This document shows positions 40,308-51,789 of a stretch of 64,000 nucleotides of DNA, piece after piece. Every line of letters begins with the position of its first letter. The stretch's first letter is position 1. The notes beneath the pieces were generated by a model that was not told the DNA's origin, ran no database searches, and was given only the letters and a program-made list of their open reading frames with translations. The DNA comes from Nymphaea colorata. Its lineage: Eukaryota; Streptophyta; Magnoliopsida; Nymphaeales; Nymphaeaceae. The DNA is taken from NCBI RefSeq assembly GCF_008831285.2, contig NC_045138.2, positions 9,889,205 through 9,953,204 of the forward strand, written 5' to 3'. The translations under genes were made by a program, and so were the position numbers.

Positions 40308-40734
40308 GTGAGAGGGAGAGAGAAAACAATTGGGCCATATAACCTGATTGGAACACACCAAACAACTCTCTTTTTCTCTCCCAAGCGAAGGTCGAAAAGT
40401 TTACTAAAAGCACCTTAAAAGACCGAAAGGTATACTTGCGAGTCATATATAACCTATTAAAAGTTGAGGAGAGATGCTTGGGTGATCTATTGATCTAAAG
40501 ATTATGAAAACAAATATCTTAAAACATGATGACAATTTCAATTAATTATGACTATATTAATCAAACTGAATGATTGATTACAAAGTATCCTGCTTAAGAT
40601 AACATTCTTTAAAGTCAAACTTTTATTGAATAAATGCTTCAAGTCATTTACATTTGTTGCACACTTTAAGTTTTGCTTCAAGGTTCAAGAATATATCCAT
40701 ATAAATGGATAAAATTTTAACGTAAAATATCTGT

Positions 40735-41000
40735 AAGGGGTGTTGTTTATCTCTACCATAAAACCTTCAGGATTTGAGAGGCATGGATCTACGATCAGAC
40801 CCTTTCCCCATTCGACTTTGAATCTGACATTTCTCAAGTGTGGGTCTTAATTTTAATTTAAATCCTTAGTTTGATGAACTATGGATTTTACCATGTATTT
40901 TTTGCCATACCAGTAACAGCATGCCACATGAGATAGATATATATCGAATCCATGGATGTTAAATTCTAATTAATAAAATGCCTCCTAAAAGTTTCAAAAA
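40735..41000. repeat. Dispersed repeat related to 30880-31190
   Basis: Shared words in the same order include ATCAGACC, GAATCTGACA (AAATCTGACA in the other copy), TCCTTAGTTTGAT, CCATGTATTTTTTGCC (compare CCATGGATCTTTTGTC), CAGTAA-AGC-TGC and AATCCATGGATGTTAAAT. The similarity is by eye and imperfect. It may be a MITE family. Confidence 0.55.
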
Positions 41001-42929
41001 ATTAAAGCTCTTATCCTTCTCATTTAAAAAAAAAAAAACAATCTAGAGAATTTTTTGTTAATTTTTGTATTTGTATACCATTATGCATTCATTTATATGG
41101 TTAGTTTTATGAAAAAAATTTAAAACATTGGAGGACACACTTATGAGGCATGAAGTAATTCTTACATTATGTGTTCCTAAATATATTTTTAGGTGCTTCT
41201 TAGTATGTTTTAAGTTGTTTTTGATAAACCTAACTGCATAGATAAGTTAACATGTTCAAGAACTGTATGAGTAAAAAGCCAATCATGAAAATCATCATGT
41301 AGCTTACATATTACTTAAAAGAATATAAATCATTATTTTTTTATTTTACATAAAATCTGATGGACATATATGGGGCTTTCTTGCTTGTCTAAAGATTAGA
41401 TATAAGCACTTCACTTTCATTTGTATAGTTTAAATTTGTATAAAACGACAAACGTTATATGAAAAATTGGTATATCCCAAACCACACAGGGACAAAAAGC
41501 ACACCTACTGAATTCTTGTCCAAATTGTTCTGAAAAGAATACAGAAATTCTACTATGTTTGTGAATAACAATTCAACATAAAACTTGTATTATTTCAAGT
41601 TGTTTTTAAGAAAAACATTTACTTTTCAACGATAAAAAAAATCATTGTCATAAAACCAGTTCAGTTTTTTTTATTAATAGAAAAACAGGTTAAACTAAAC
41701 ACATGCCTGACGTAATGTATAATTCTCATTAAAGCAGAATTAAGATCATATTTATAAGGCTAAGTTATACAAAATAATACTTTAGAAATCAGTTTTAGAT
41801 TGTCTAATTTTTTGTCACTGACCTAGTGATCTGGGATCTACCGATTATTCTACATTATATACGGAGAAACTAGCAAGGTGAAGATCCTTAGGTGCTAGAC
41901 TTATCAGGAATAATTTGAGCCTCTAATTTTTTTCACATTGACATTTGAGAGAAATAGGAGGTGGAAAAGTTTTGAACTTATATTAGCTGACCAAATGCCT
42001 TATCTTTGTTTATCTTTTTATCTCAACCATTGATTTAAACTAAATCAAGGGTGTCCAATGTCAAATATTGTCATATGCCTAAAAATAAAAAATATGTCGC
42101 TAAAAAATAGTTATTACAAAGGGCATCAATGAAGTTTTATGGTTTTACAATGGTTTAAGATGTTTTTTTTTTACTAACTACTTATATTGCATCTAGTGAC
42201 AAATTTTATAATTTTAGCCATTTACAAATATATGCCATCCGATGAATTTGAATTCTCTTATATATATGTACACACACGTCACATAGACCACTGTTAATGA
42301 CATTTAGTAGACCAGATCTAAGAATGAAAAGTATAAAATGGGTAAATAATGTTGAAACATATAGTGCCCATATCTTTCATTTTTAGTGGGGTCATTTCAA
42401 GCATAATATAAGCTTGAATGCCCGTATCGCTCTTTTATCTCCTATTAATAAAATTTTGTTCATCGTATTAATTGTACAATATATGGTCCATAGAATATAT
42501 AGCCCGTTTTTGAAATTCTCATAAACATGCCGACTTTTATAAGGACTGAAGACCAACACTTTTATATATATTGAAAACTGGTCCTCATAAAATCACATTA
42601 ATAGGCTGAATTTCATCAATTTCCTTTTCCAAGATGTCGAACTTTTGAAGAGTGGACTGCTGGCTGCTGGCGCAAGTGGCACAATCTATGACGGTCATCC
42701 CACCTCACCTAAAGTCTAGATCTCGTATATATAGTCAATGAATTTAACACTTCCCCGTTTATGGTATGGCTGTCCAACCGGTCTTTTTTTTTTAATCTGA
42801 TTCATGATGAAATTTGAAGGTTTAAGTTTGTAAGGTATGACGATCTCGTAATATTTGAATTGCATCTCTCTCTCAATAAAATCTAATATTTGAATATAGT
42901 CTTCCCTTATGCCAATAACTTGGTGTAGC

Positions 42930-43300
42930 GGGCGGCCTCCTCTGCGTCGACGCAATGGGCGTCCAGTTGCTGCGAGGAGGCACCGTCGTCTACCCTGCGC
43001 AGCTCCGGCGATGCTTGTCGGGGCCTCGCCGGCGGTCGACGACTCTTCCCACAGCAAAAAAAAAATGCAGTGGGGAAGCACCATCGCCTCCCCTGCGCAG
43101 CTCCGGTGATGCTCGCCAGGGTCTCTCCGGTGGTCGGGCCCGTTAGACCCCTGAGGCATCGCCGGAGCCGGGCAGGGAGGCAACGGTGCCTCCCGACTGC
43201 TTTTTTTCTTTTTTTTTTTTTGGCTGAGGAGAGGCACCGCCACCTCTTTTTTCTGAAGGTGGAGGCGGCCGCCGCTTCCTCCTTTCAAAAAAAAATTGCT
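42930..43300. repeat. GC-rich island with imperfect internal repeats
   Basis: The block CTGCGCAGCTCCGG-GATGCT occurs at about 42995 and 43096, each time preceded by a CACC(G/A)TCG stretch, so a unit of about 100 bases is imperfectly duplicated. The GC content is far above the surroundings. Open frames on both strands (for example minus 43309-42716) are rich in Arg, Pro, Ala and Gly and look compositional, not selected. Confidence 0.55.
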
Positions 43301-43436
43301 CAGGAGCAAATCTTTTCAGAGTAGCCAACTGCATCTCTCCCTACAAACGGTAGGGCATCAGACTTTTTTTTTTTTAAGTTCTTTTTTCCATAACAAGTGG
43401 CACACCTTGCTCAAAAACAAGTGGAGTAAAGAAAAC

Positions 43437-43440
<4 letters not shown>

Positions 43441-43482
<42 letters not shown>
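43441..43482. repeat. (TA)21 microsatellite
   Basis: Pure TA dinucleotide run of 42 bases. Confidence 0.97.
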
Positions 43483-43486
<4 letters not shown>

Positions 43487-43705
43487 GAATTGGATGTCTG
43501 ATGGAATCATTTCAAAAATTTTGGTTATGGAAAAAAAATTAATATCAGATTAAAAAATCTGATTGCTTGGAATTTAAGAAATGAAATGCGATCAGATGTG
43601 AATTCGGATATAAAAATATCCGATCAGATTCGGATACAGATTAGATCGGATTTATTTTTAAACAAATATCTTATTTCTAATGCACTTCCAATGCAATCCT
43701 GTTGG

Positions 43706-46700
43706 GGGGAAGGCCCCCGACCATTTTATTGAAGAACTCTGGACAAAAGATACAAAAGAGTGGAAGAAATGTACACAAAAACGTCACTTATAGAAAAGGG
43801 CTATGCAACGAGTTCAATTCCATTCACCAGAGGAGGAGTCCCAATGAAGGAGAACATTGGATTACAAGGAGTCAGACAAAATGATATCCAGCTCCTTAGA
43901 TGGGTTACGACAGCAAAACTTGAGGTGCGACTTCAGCCTACGTATGTTTTGAAAACCTAGTTGTAGTTGGGTTTGATTGCGAATCACCTGCCACATGACT
44001 TTAATCCATTGCATGTTGCTAGAAAGAACATGCACTGCCCCTCCATCTGCAACATGGACAGTATATGTTCCAAACAAGAAGTTTCATGGAATAGAGGTTG
44101 GGAATAGAACGTAAACATGAAACCTGGAAGTGCTTCCATGTGTTGAATCTGCCTTTTGGTAGATATCAGCGCCCCAACCTTAATGTAGTCATCCACTTTT
44201 AAAGTGGTTATTTGGATTAGAATGTCATAATCTGCTTTGAGGAGATTTAGACCAAGAAGGAAATTTGTTTTCACTCAAAGAGAGATCTCTTCTCTGATTT
44301 GGTGGCCAAGTGAAGGATTGGTAAATCAAGCAGCATTCCTTTCAGATGTTGTTAATATTTTGTTGTGGGCAAATGGAGCGGTCTTCAAAGACTATTGAGT
44401 TTCTCCATGCCCAAACTTTCCAGATCACCACTAGAAAGGTTAGTTGCCAGCACCAGCTCAGCCATCCCCTCTTAAAATAGACCTGAAAGTCTGAAAGGAT
44501 TTGTGGAATTTATTGAGGATGAGCTGCCAAAAGCCATTAGAGACCGAACAAACAAAGAACAGGTGATTGATGGACTCTTCGTCAGACAGGCAGAGGAGGC
44601 ATCTATTCGGCAAATGAAACTCTCTCCGTTAGAGGTTGTCCATAGTGCTCAACTTTCCTTTGCTGGCGATGTAGGAGTACCACTGGGCCCTTGGGGGAAC
44701 AACAACATTCCAAATAGCCTTTTTCCAATAGAGAGAGTTACCTTTCTTTCGGACACCCTCCCAAACAAGCTAGCAAGATACATTTTCCCAATCTAAACCC
44801 TTCCATTGCATTGAGTCTTGAGATTGAGAAAGGTAGATAAGGCTTAGATGGGGAAGAACATCCATAGCCAAGCAGTTAACATCAAAGTCATAGTGTTCAA
44901 CTTTCCTTCGTTGTTGATGTAGGAGTACCACTGGGCCCTTGGGGGAACAACAGCATTCCAAATAACTTTTTTCCAATAGAGAGAGTTACCTTTCTTTTTG
45001 ACGTCCTCCCAAACAAGCTGCCAAGATACATTTTCCCAATCTAAACCCTTCCATTGCTAGGAGTCTTGAGATTGAGAAAGGCAGATAAGGTTTAGATGGG
45101 GAAGAACATCCGTAGCCAAGCGGTTAGCATCAAAGTCATGCTGAATGGAAGTCTTTAAATCTGCAACAGAAATTAAACGCATGACCTCTAAGATATAGAA
45201 CTTAGAGGAATGGACTTTGAACAACAAGATGCCCTCCCCCCAGTCATCCAACCACACTCGAGCTATAAAGCCATTCCCCATAGACCATCTGACCTCTTTT
45301 TTAATGGCATCCCAACACCATTCTATTCCTTTCCAGAGCCATGAGTCTTTAGTCTTGCCCTTACATGTCCAGAGACTATGGTTCATGAGATATTTCTTCG
45401 AGACAAGGGACGCCCAAGGAGATGTCGTATGACCAACTTGCAAAGCTAGATTTCCCAAGCATGTTCTATTTAGGTCTGTGATGCTTCTCAAGCCTACACT
45501 GCCCTCCCCTTTTGGTTTGCAGAGCTTTTTCCATGCAACTAGGTGATGTTTGTGGCAATCTAGTTTAGAGCCCCATAAAAAATTAGTTGTTCGAGGTTCG
45601 ACTACCTGAATAATTTTCTTTAGAAGTTTGAAAGGAGAATACCAGAAAAATATTAGGGGTATGAAGGAAGATTGGAGTATACATAACTTGCTCGCATAGG
45701 AGAGTAGTCAGGCCTTCCATGCTGCCAATTTCCTTTGAACTTTAAGGACAAGGGGTTGGCAAAGTTGAAGACTGAGTTTTCCCACAAAGAGAGGGAGCCC
45801 CAAGTAGGTAAGTGGAAGGGAGGCAAGGGGCCAGCCGGTGGAGGCTACAACCAAGTTGCTCAGGTCTTCATGAGCATTGAAAGTTACCATTCTTGATTTT
45901 GCATCATTAACTCTCATACCAACTTTGATCTTGAAATTTGCCATAATACTTTTGATTTCTTGGAGAAACTCAACCTTGAGTGGGAGGAAGAATATTATAT
46001 CATCAACAAAAAACAGTTCCACCGACGCTTTCCCAACCCTTGGAAGAGTTGGCCCACAAAGCTTTTGAATGTTTACAATGTGCAGAATACACCTATGGAG
46101 ACACTTCATGATAACAATGAAGAGGAGGGGTGACATTGGGTCACCTTGTCTAAGGCCTCAAGGACTATTAAAGTATTTACCCACAACACCATTGACTAAG
46201 ATCACAATTGAAGTTGTAGAGACACATGTCATAATGTGTGCAATCTAAGTATCATGAAAGCCCAACGAAAGTAGAGAATTTCTGAGAAAATTCCAGTTCA
46301 CTCGATCATAGGCCTTTGACAAATCCAATTGGCAGCACACTGACGAGGCATAGTGGACAAACATGGAATTAACAACCTCATGAGCCATGGCAACCTGATC
46401 TTGCAATTTTCCGCCATTGGTGAACGCTCCCTAAGAATCTGCAATAATTCTAGCAAGAATAGGTCTCATACGGAAGCAAATGACTTTGGTGATGAATTTG
46501 TAAAGGGAATTATAAAGTGCAATCGGCCTCAGGTCCTGTGGCGAGCAAGTGCCTTGATGCTTAAGCATAAGCACTAGAATGGACCTGTTTATCTTCCTGA
46601 CTAGGCGTCCTGTTTCAAAGAAGCCCTTGATCGCCCTGGAGACATCGTCAACAACAATGTGCCAATAGCGTTGGAAAAAGAAAGCCGGGAAGCTGTTGGG

Positions 46701-48050
46701 CCCTGGAGCACTGTTAGCCTTAGAACTAAAGACTACATGTTTGATTTCCAAGTCAGAGATAGTGGGACAAGGGCTCTAAGTTTTCCTCCCTAGAAATAGT
46801 GGGACAAGGGCTTGAATGAGCAAATATAGAGTCGGTGGCAGCATCATCACAAAGTAGTGCTTTAAAGAATTTGGTACATTCTTCATTGATCTGATCCTGA
46901 GCCTCAATAGCAGAAAGAGATTGCCTAGATTTTCTCCCAAATGCAACCTGTTGATAAAAATTAGTGTTTCTGTCGCCATTTCTCAATCAATTAATTCTGG
47001 CTTTTTGGGCCCAGAGCAGCTCTTCTTCCTTTAAACTAGCTTATAGCTCAAGCATGATGCAATACTCGAGGTCAGATAGGGATAAGTCCCCACTATCCAT
47101 TCTGGCTTGGACAATGTCAGCTCTTTCTGTGGGGAGTCAATCTTAGCAGAGATGTTACCATAATGCATATGGTTCCAGACCGAAAGCTTGTTACGAGCAA
47201 CCTCCAGCTTGCCCAGAACACGAATGAAGGCACACCCTGAGGTTTGATAGCTCCAACCTTCTTTAATGACTTCCTCATATTCGCCTCTCAAACTCCAATT
47301 CTTGAGAAACTTGCACTGACTTCTTTTAGGTTTCCTGCAAGAGGTTTTAACAGCTCGGAGGATGAAGGCACTCTGGTCTAAAGCACATCGAGGTAAGATC
47401 TGATGAATATTTTGTTCTCCAACTTGAAGCACCCAATCAGCATTAACCATGGCCCAATCCAATTTGCACATGATCGTATCAGAGTTTTTCCTATTATTGT
47501 TCCAGGTGAAATGCCGTAGGGGGTCGTCTACAATGCTAAGGTTGTTGTTTGCTATGAACTGATTAAAATCATTACATGAGGAGGAATTTGGAGCTCGACC
47601 ACTTTTGCATTGCTATCTCTAACTACATTAAAGTCCCCAAGCACAACAGTAGGGAGGTTCAAAATTCCAAGGGAAGTGCCAAGGGCACGGAGAGCATCTT
47701 GGCATGCAAGTTGATTGGGGCGGAGGTAAACCCCGAAGCAAGCAAAGGTTGGGGAACCATGACGCTCCTTGGCAATTAGACCAATCCAGTCCCTGCAAAG
47801 AATAACATCTGCAACTTGGATGGTTATGGGATTCCAACCGGCAATAACATGAGTCTGACCATCCGCCTGATCGTGGTTGGATACAAAATTATACTTGCTA
47901 TGCCTATTAAGGAAAGCAGTAATGTGGCGACTAGAAAGCATGGAGTCTAGAAAAAACACTATGTCAGGATTTTGTTCCTACAGAGAGTTATAAATCGCAC
48001 GTTGGGGTTCCTTTCGGACAAGCCCTCTGATATTCCAATTCAAGATCTTC
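43706..48050 (-). pseudogene. LINE ORF2: endonuclease, reverse transcriptase, zf-RVT region, broken
   Basis: It begins near 48050 with VKILNWNIRGLVRKEPQRA, the usual start of the L1 endonuclease. The endonuclease frame 47959-47552 contains VVLGDFNVV. The linker frame 47471-47031 has WSYQTSGCAFIRVLGKLE. RT parts are 46751-46431 (SAPGPNSFPAFFFQRYW, DLRPIALYNSLYKFITK), then QLDLSKAYDRVNW and GLRQGDPMSPLLF across a frame change. The catalytic box FFVDDIIFF is near 46005, and LTYLGLPLFVGK follows. The zf-RVT region is at 45491-44520 (ARVWLDDWGEG) and is lengthened by an internal 248-bp duplication. Stops and frameshifts divide it into at least six pieces. Confidence 0.88.
44641..45136. repeat. 248-bp tandem duplication inside LINE ORF2
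   Basis: Bases 44641-44888 and 44889-45136 are two direct copies with few differences. GTAGGAGTACCACTGGGCCC and AATCTAAACCCTTCCATTGC recur exactly 248 bases apart. It affects the zf-RVT region. 248 is not a multiple of three, so the duplication itself shifts the reading frame. Confidence 0.93.
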
Positions 48051-48139
48051 ACAAGAAGTGTAAGGCGTTAGGACAGTACCTTTAATCAGCAAGGCAGATA
48101 TGGATCAGCCAGGGGGAACTCTATTGCCTCCTTCACAAG

Positions 48140-49895
48140 AGGAAGGACAGGCTTGCTACCAGCACTCGAATCGCCAGGATTGACTTCCATAATGGGGTCT
48201 TGGCTGGAGAGAGTACACAAAATATTGTTATGCACTTGTTTGCCTTTGATCGGAGGCAGGGAAGAGACAATAGATATATCTGTGAGCTGGATCCGGGTGT
48301 CGCCTGGGTCAATTGGCCATGAGGAGGGCGCCTAAGAGGTGAGGGCCATTTGGGAGTCAAGGTCCTTCCCATGGGAGGAGGCCTTTTCCACATGCTTCTT
48401 GAGGGTGGGAGAGGAGAGAGAAATCCCTGAGCCACCATCCTTGAAGCTCCCTGCGATTTTTTGTGAAGGTTTGGAGTGAGATTTGTGAGCAGAAATCTTA
48501 GGATTGTGCAGGGCATTAGAGGGGCAGTATGGTGTGTAGTAGCTGAGGCCAGCTAGGGAAGGCCAAGTGGGCGGCATTTCTTATTTGAGCTAGTTGTGAT
48601 ACTCTATTCCTCTCCAGCAATCCAGACTGCCATAAGGTTGGGTTGCTTTGGTTTGGCAACCATTTGTTGTTGTGGGCCAGGTTGAGGAGAATGGAGACTT
48701 TCTCCCTCCTCAATGTTTCTTTAGAGTGCCTTGAACCTATTACTATCCAGAGCATGCTTAGAGGCCTCCTGCACAGCCCCAGGGCATTTCAGATTCGTAG
48801 CTTTCTTAGCAATTCTAATTTTAGTCCATCCATTGAGTTTGCAAAGATTTGTTCTCAACCTCCTATGCAGAGCTCACCCTGGACTGGGTACAATTCGAAT
48901 CCAAATGAGTAAGTGATCCACAATGGCGACAAAATCTGATCATATTTTCATAAACAATCTCAATCCGGATGAAATCCCCGTTAGTTCTGTGCAAGAAAAT
49001 TTCTGATTGGGGGGAGAAGTAGAGAGGAACTTCAATGCACAATCAATTATAGCCCATGCGAACCAGTGAGCGAGTGAAAGGATCAACGCTGACGACTTCA
49101 CCTCCCAAAGTCCTCGTAATTCCATCCAAAACCGATCAATTCCATAGTTTAGACGCCAGGTTAGGGATTTGAATCCAGATTGGAATCCATACAGTATGGT
49201 CAACCTTCATCTCCTTGCTAGGGCTCCAACGACTGGCAACAAAAGTTTTAGCACCGATGCGCCAAGAGTTCCTCTACAACATAAGTTGTAGTTCAACTTC
49301 TGAGTCCACCCTGATGAGGTATAACCCTTTGCCCAAAACAGAGAAACGTTGATAAAACAGACTTATTTTCACTGGTGTCTTAAGTTCTTGAAAACAAAAC
49401 TATGTTCCATACTGGCTTTGGAACCTCCTCCATAAAAAGCGCCGATGGCAGCAAACCTAAATGGCTTGGTCATTTCCTCATACACTTCATCTGGGATGAA
49501 GAGAAACTTGCGCCATTCTCCTCCCGTATCTCTAGGTCCCCAACTTGGGGAGATCCTGTTGATGCTGTTACCAACTATGGGGGCCCCCCTCTTGAGAGGG
49601 GATTGGAGAGATGTCTTTGAGTGCTCCTCTATAACTAAGCCCTCAGTTGAAGGGAGGCGCTGCTTTCTTCCACCAGCAGAGTACGTCTCAGACTGCAAAT
49701 TCAATGGAGCCTCCATCTCACGGTCCTTCATGGTCACCTCTCTTGATGGAGCAGGACTATCCTTACCTGTCCAAAGCTGACGAGGAGCGGCTGGAGGCCC
49801 AAGTGCATTTTCTACTAGTGGCAGGGGATTAGAATCTCGTCCACCAACTTCCGAGCAACCTGGGGAAGGAGAGGCGGCCGGCGGCCATGAGGAGA
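48140..49895 (-). pseudogene. LINE ORF1 (gag-like, DUF4283 type), broken
   Basis: A start is possible at an ATG near 49890 (MAAGRLSFPRLLG), which soon meets stops. A clear frame is 49737-49369 (MTMKDREMEAPLN..., with KFLFIPDEVYEEMTKPFR). The next part, 49203-48940, continues in other frames with WAIIDCAL. A zinc-knuckle-like stretch with two C-x2-C and H-x4-C spacings follows near 48935-48890, also frame-shifted. A Ser/Pro/Lys-rich tail is at 48577-48133. This order (DUF4283-like, zinc knuckle, low-complexity tail) fits ORF1 of plant L1 elements, which bind element RNA. Several stops make it non-functional. Confidence 0.75.
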
Positions 49896-49944
49896 AGAAA
49901 GGAAATACAAACCCTAGCGTTATCCCCCTATTTCTAATGCACTT

Positions 49945-50600
49945 GTAATTTGAAAATGAGCTAAATTCAGTTCAAAATTTGGAATCAGATGTGAATGTAT
50001 AGCTAGATTTAGATTATGAAATCAGAATTTGGATTTGAATTCAAATATGATTTTTTTGTTCATTGAATCCAAATATGTGAATATCCAAAAATGCAAATAC
50101 AATTAAGAATATATACAATTTGAATCCGATCCATTGACATTCCAGCACTTTTTTATTTAAATTATATATATATATATATATATATGATAAAATCTTTAAA
50201 ATAAAATCTTTGGATTGTGAATTTAAAATAAAATCTTTGAATTGTGAATTTAGATTCAGGTTGAGATAGAGGATAGGCTTTTTTTTCATTTGTATTTGAA
50301 TCCAGATACATAAACGTGCGGACATGTAAAAAGAGTACATCTCATTAGAATCCTATCCTAACATCTCTACCTCTAATCTCAAAAAGCACCGTTAACCGGC
50401 AGCACGATGTCAAGGATAATAGTGCTGACTTCACTTACAATATATATAATGTTGCGACGAATAGAAGGGCTCCTGTTTTGTCAGATTGCACTTATTCTGA
50501 TACCATGGGGCAACAACGTCGTGTCTTCTTTCGGCCATGAGAAGCGTAAATACGTCATACTTATCTTCCGCAGAAACAGCGATGGGAAATGAGGGGAGTT
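49945..50600. other. Intergenic, repeat-derived
   Basis: Both sides of the LINE (43490-43690 and 49945-50380) are rich in words such as GAATTTGGATT, ATCCGATC and GATCAGATTCGGAT, so the LINE seems to have inserted into an older repeat of this composition. A (TA)n run lies at 50163-50186. Confidence 0.5.
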
Positions 50601-51257
50601 ATAGGGGAAGTAAGCCTCTCTGGTTGGGCTCGTTAACCAGTTGCAATAGGGGGAGGGAGGGGAAGCGAAGGGTCAAACTCAAACAGGGGAAGACGCGTTG
50701 TCGGATTGTAAGGGTTTAGGGCTTTACGGGGAAAGGGAAACGGGGTTTCTTGTCGTGTGAAAACAGAGTCAGACTGCTCCCTACGACCGACCCCACCATC
50801 TCTCTCTCTCTCTCCATAGATCGTATTCGTGGCTCCCTCCTCACTTTTGCCCACCAAAATCCCCTCTTCCTTCCCTCTTCTTTTCTTTTGGCTTCCTTTC
50901 TCAAACCCAAAACGGCAAAGGAATAGAAAAGAAAAACCCAAAATCTTTCCTTTCTCTTATGAATTATTGCTCGAGCCGAAACAACAAATACGCCCCAAGA
51001 TTCCTACTCTTCCGCCCCCTTCCCATGATCGGCTTTTTTGCCACCCCCCATGTTAGATTACAGCCATTTCCAACCAAGCCCTAATTTTTTTCTCTAGGGT
51101 TCCTTCCACCAGTGGTGGTGGCCGCCCTTTTGCTGCTCGTGCTTTAAATGATCAATCAAGAACCGACCAATCAACCAAATCGAGACCCCCGTCGTCTATT
51201 GTTGCCAAATTCATTCGAGCTTTATTGTCTTTGGTGTCCCGAAAGTAATCCTAGCTC
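50601..51257 (+). promoter_or_regulatory. Probable promoter and 5' UTR region of the RRM gene
   Basis: This stretch leads to the ATG at 51258. It has a pure CT run at 50799-50815, a pyrimidine-rich patch at 50830-50890 and telo-box-like words (AGCCCTAA near 51077, TAGGGTT near 51095) common in leaders of plant housekeeping genes. No convincing TATA box was fixed and the transcription start cannot be seen. Confidence 0.4.
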
Positions 51258-51789
51258 ATGGCCGGCCATCAGCATGCCGCCGGCTCGGTTTCCGGCTCGA
51301 GCTCCGGACAACCGCACTTCGTGAATTCTCCCTTTGGGGACACCACCTACACCAAGGTGTTCGTCGGAGGACTGGCGTGGGAAACGCAGAGCGAGGCGCT
51401 GCGCCGGCACTTCGAGCAGTACGGCGAGATCCTCGAAGCGGTTGTGATCACTGATAAAAATACCGGCCGGTCCAAGGGCTACGGCTTCGTGAGTGGTTTC
51501 TGTTTGTTTTTTTAAATCTCATCCAAAATTCTTCTTTTTCATTTCTTATGGAATAGTTGATCCGTTAGTTGGACTGTTACAGCGCTTATTTGTGGATTTA
51601 ACTTGATTCCTGATTTGGGGTTCTTTGCTTTTCGTTTTGTGGGTTTTCTCCTGTGGAGGGTGTAGGTCACTTTCCGAGATCCTGAATCGGCGAGGAAGGC
51701 GTGGGTTGATCCGAGCCCTGTTATCGACGGTAGAAGGGCAAATTGTAACTTGGCATCCCTTGGTCGCCCTCGGCCATCTCCGCCTTATG
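51258..51789 (+). CDS. RRM RNA-binding protein (ARP1/RBM24-like), exons 1 and 2
   Basis: Exon 1 is 51258-51488 (77 codons), intron 1 is 51489-51665 (GTGAGT...GTAG, 177 bases) and exon 2 is 51666-51789, followed by GTGAGT. The ATG is chosen because it opens the frame that reads [20 protein letters not shown], the usual N-terminus of these plant proteins. RNP2 is VFVGGL (residues 34-39). RNP1 is KGYGFVTF (73-80) and spans the exon junction in phase 0, which supports the splice. Exon 2 ends with [17 protein letters not shown], the hallmark after this RRM. The family binds RNA through the single RRM and normally has a Tyr/Pro/Gly-rich C-terminal half; that part was not found. A usual Cys in RRACxDP reads Trp here. 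No stop disrupts exons 1-2. GC-rich exon 1 contrasts with its A+T-rich surroundings. Confidence 0.92.

Larger units (their letters stand above)
39742..42929. other. Intergenic A+T-rich sequence without genes
   Basis: No coding region is supported. It contains a GT/TA microsatellite and one dispersed repeat, listed separately. Confidence 0.5.
43688..49928 (-). mobile_element. L1-like LINE, about 6.2 kb, full length but decayed
   Basis: A perfect 16-bp target duplication, TATTTCTAATGCACTT, flanks it at 43672-43687 and 49929-49944. On the minus strand it runs from a 5' leader (49928) through ORF1 (about 49895-48140) and ORF2 (48050 to about 43706). The 3' end has AATAAAATGG followed by a G- and C-rich stretch; no poly-A tail is seen before the duplication. 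The two ORFs, the apurinic-type endonuclease and the F-V-D-D reverse transcriptase place it in the plant L1 group. It lies 1.3 kb upstream of the RRM gene, with its 5' end facing that gene. Confidence 0.93.

Noticed and set aside
42716-43309. 197-codon minus-strand frame, Arg/Pro/Gly-rich at the N-terminus
   Set aside because: The GC-rich repeats keep all frames open; the C-terminal part reads A/T-rich flank without any motif.
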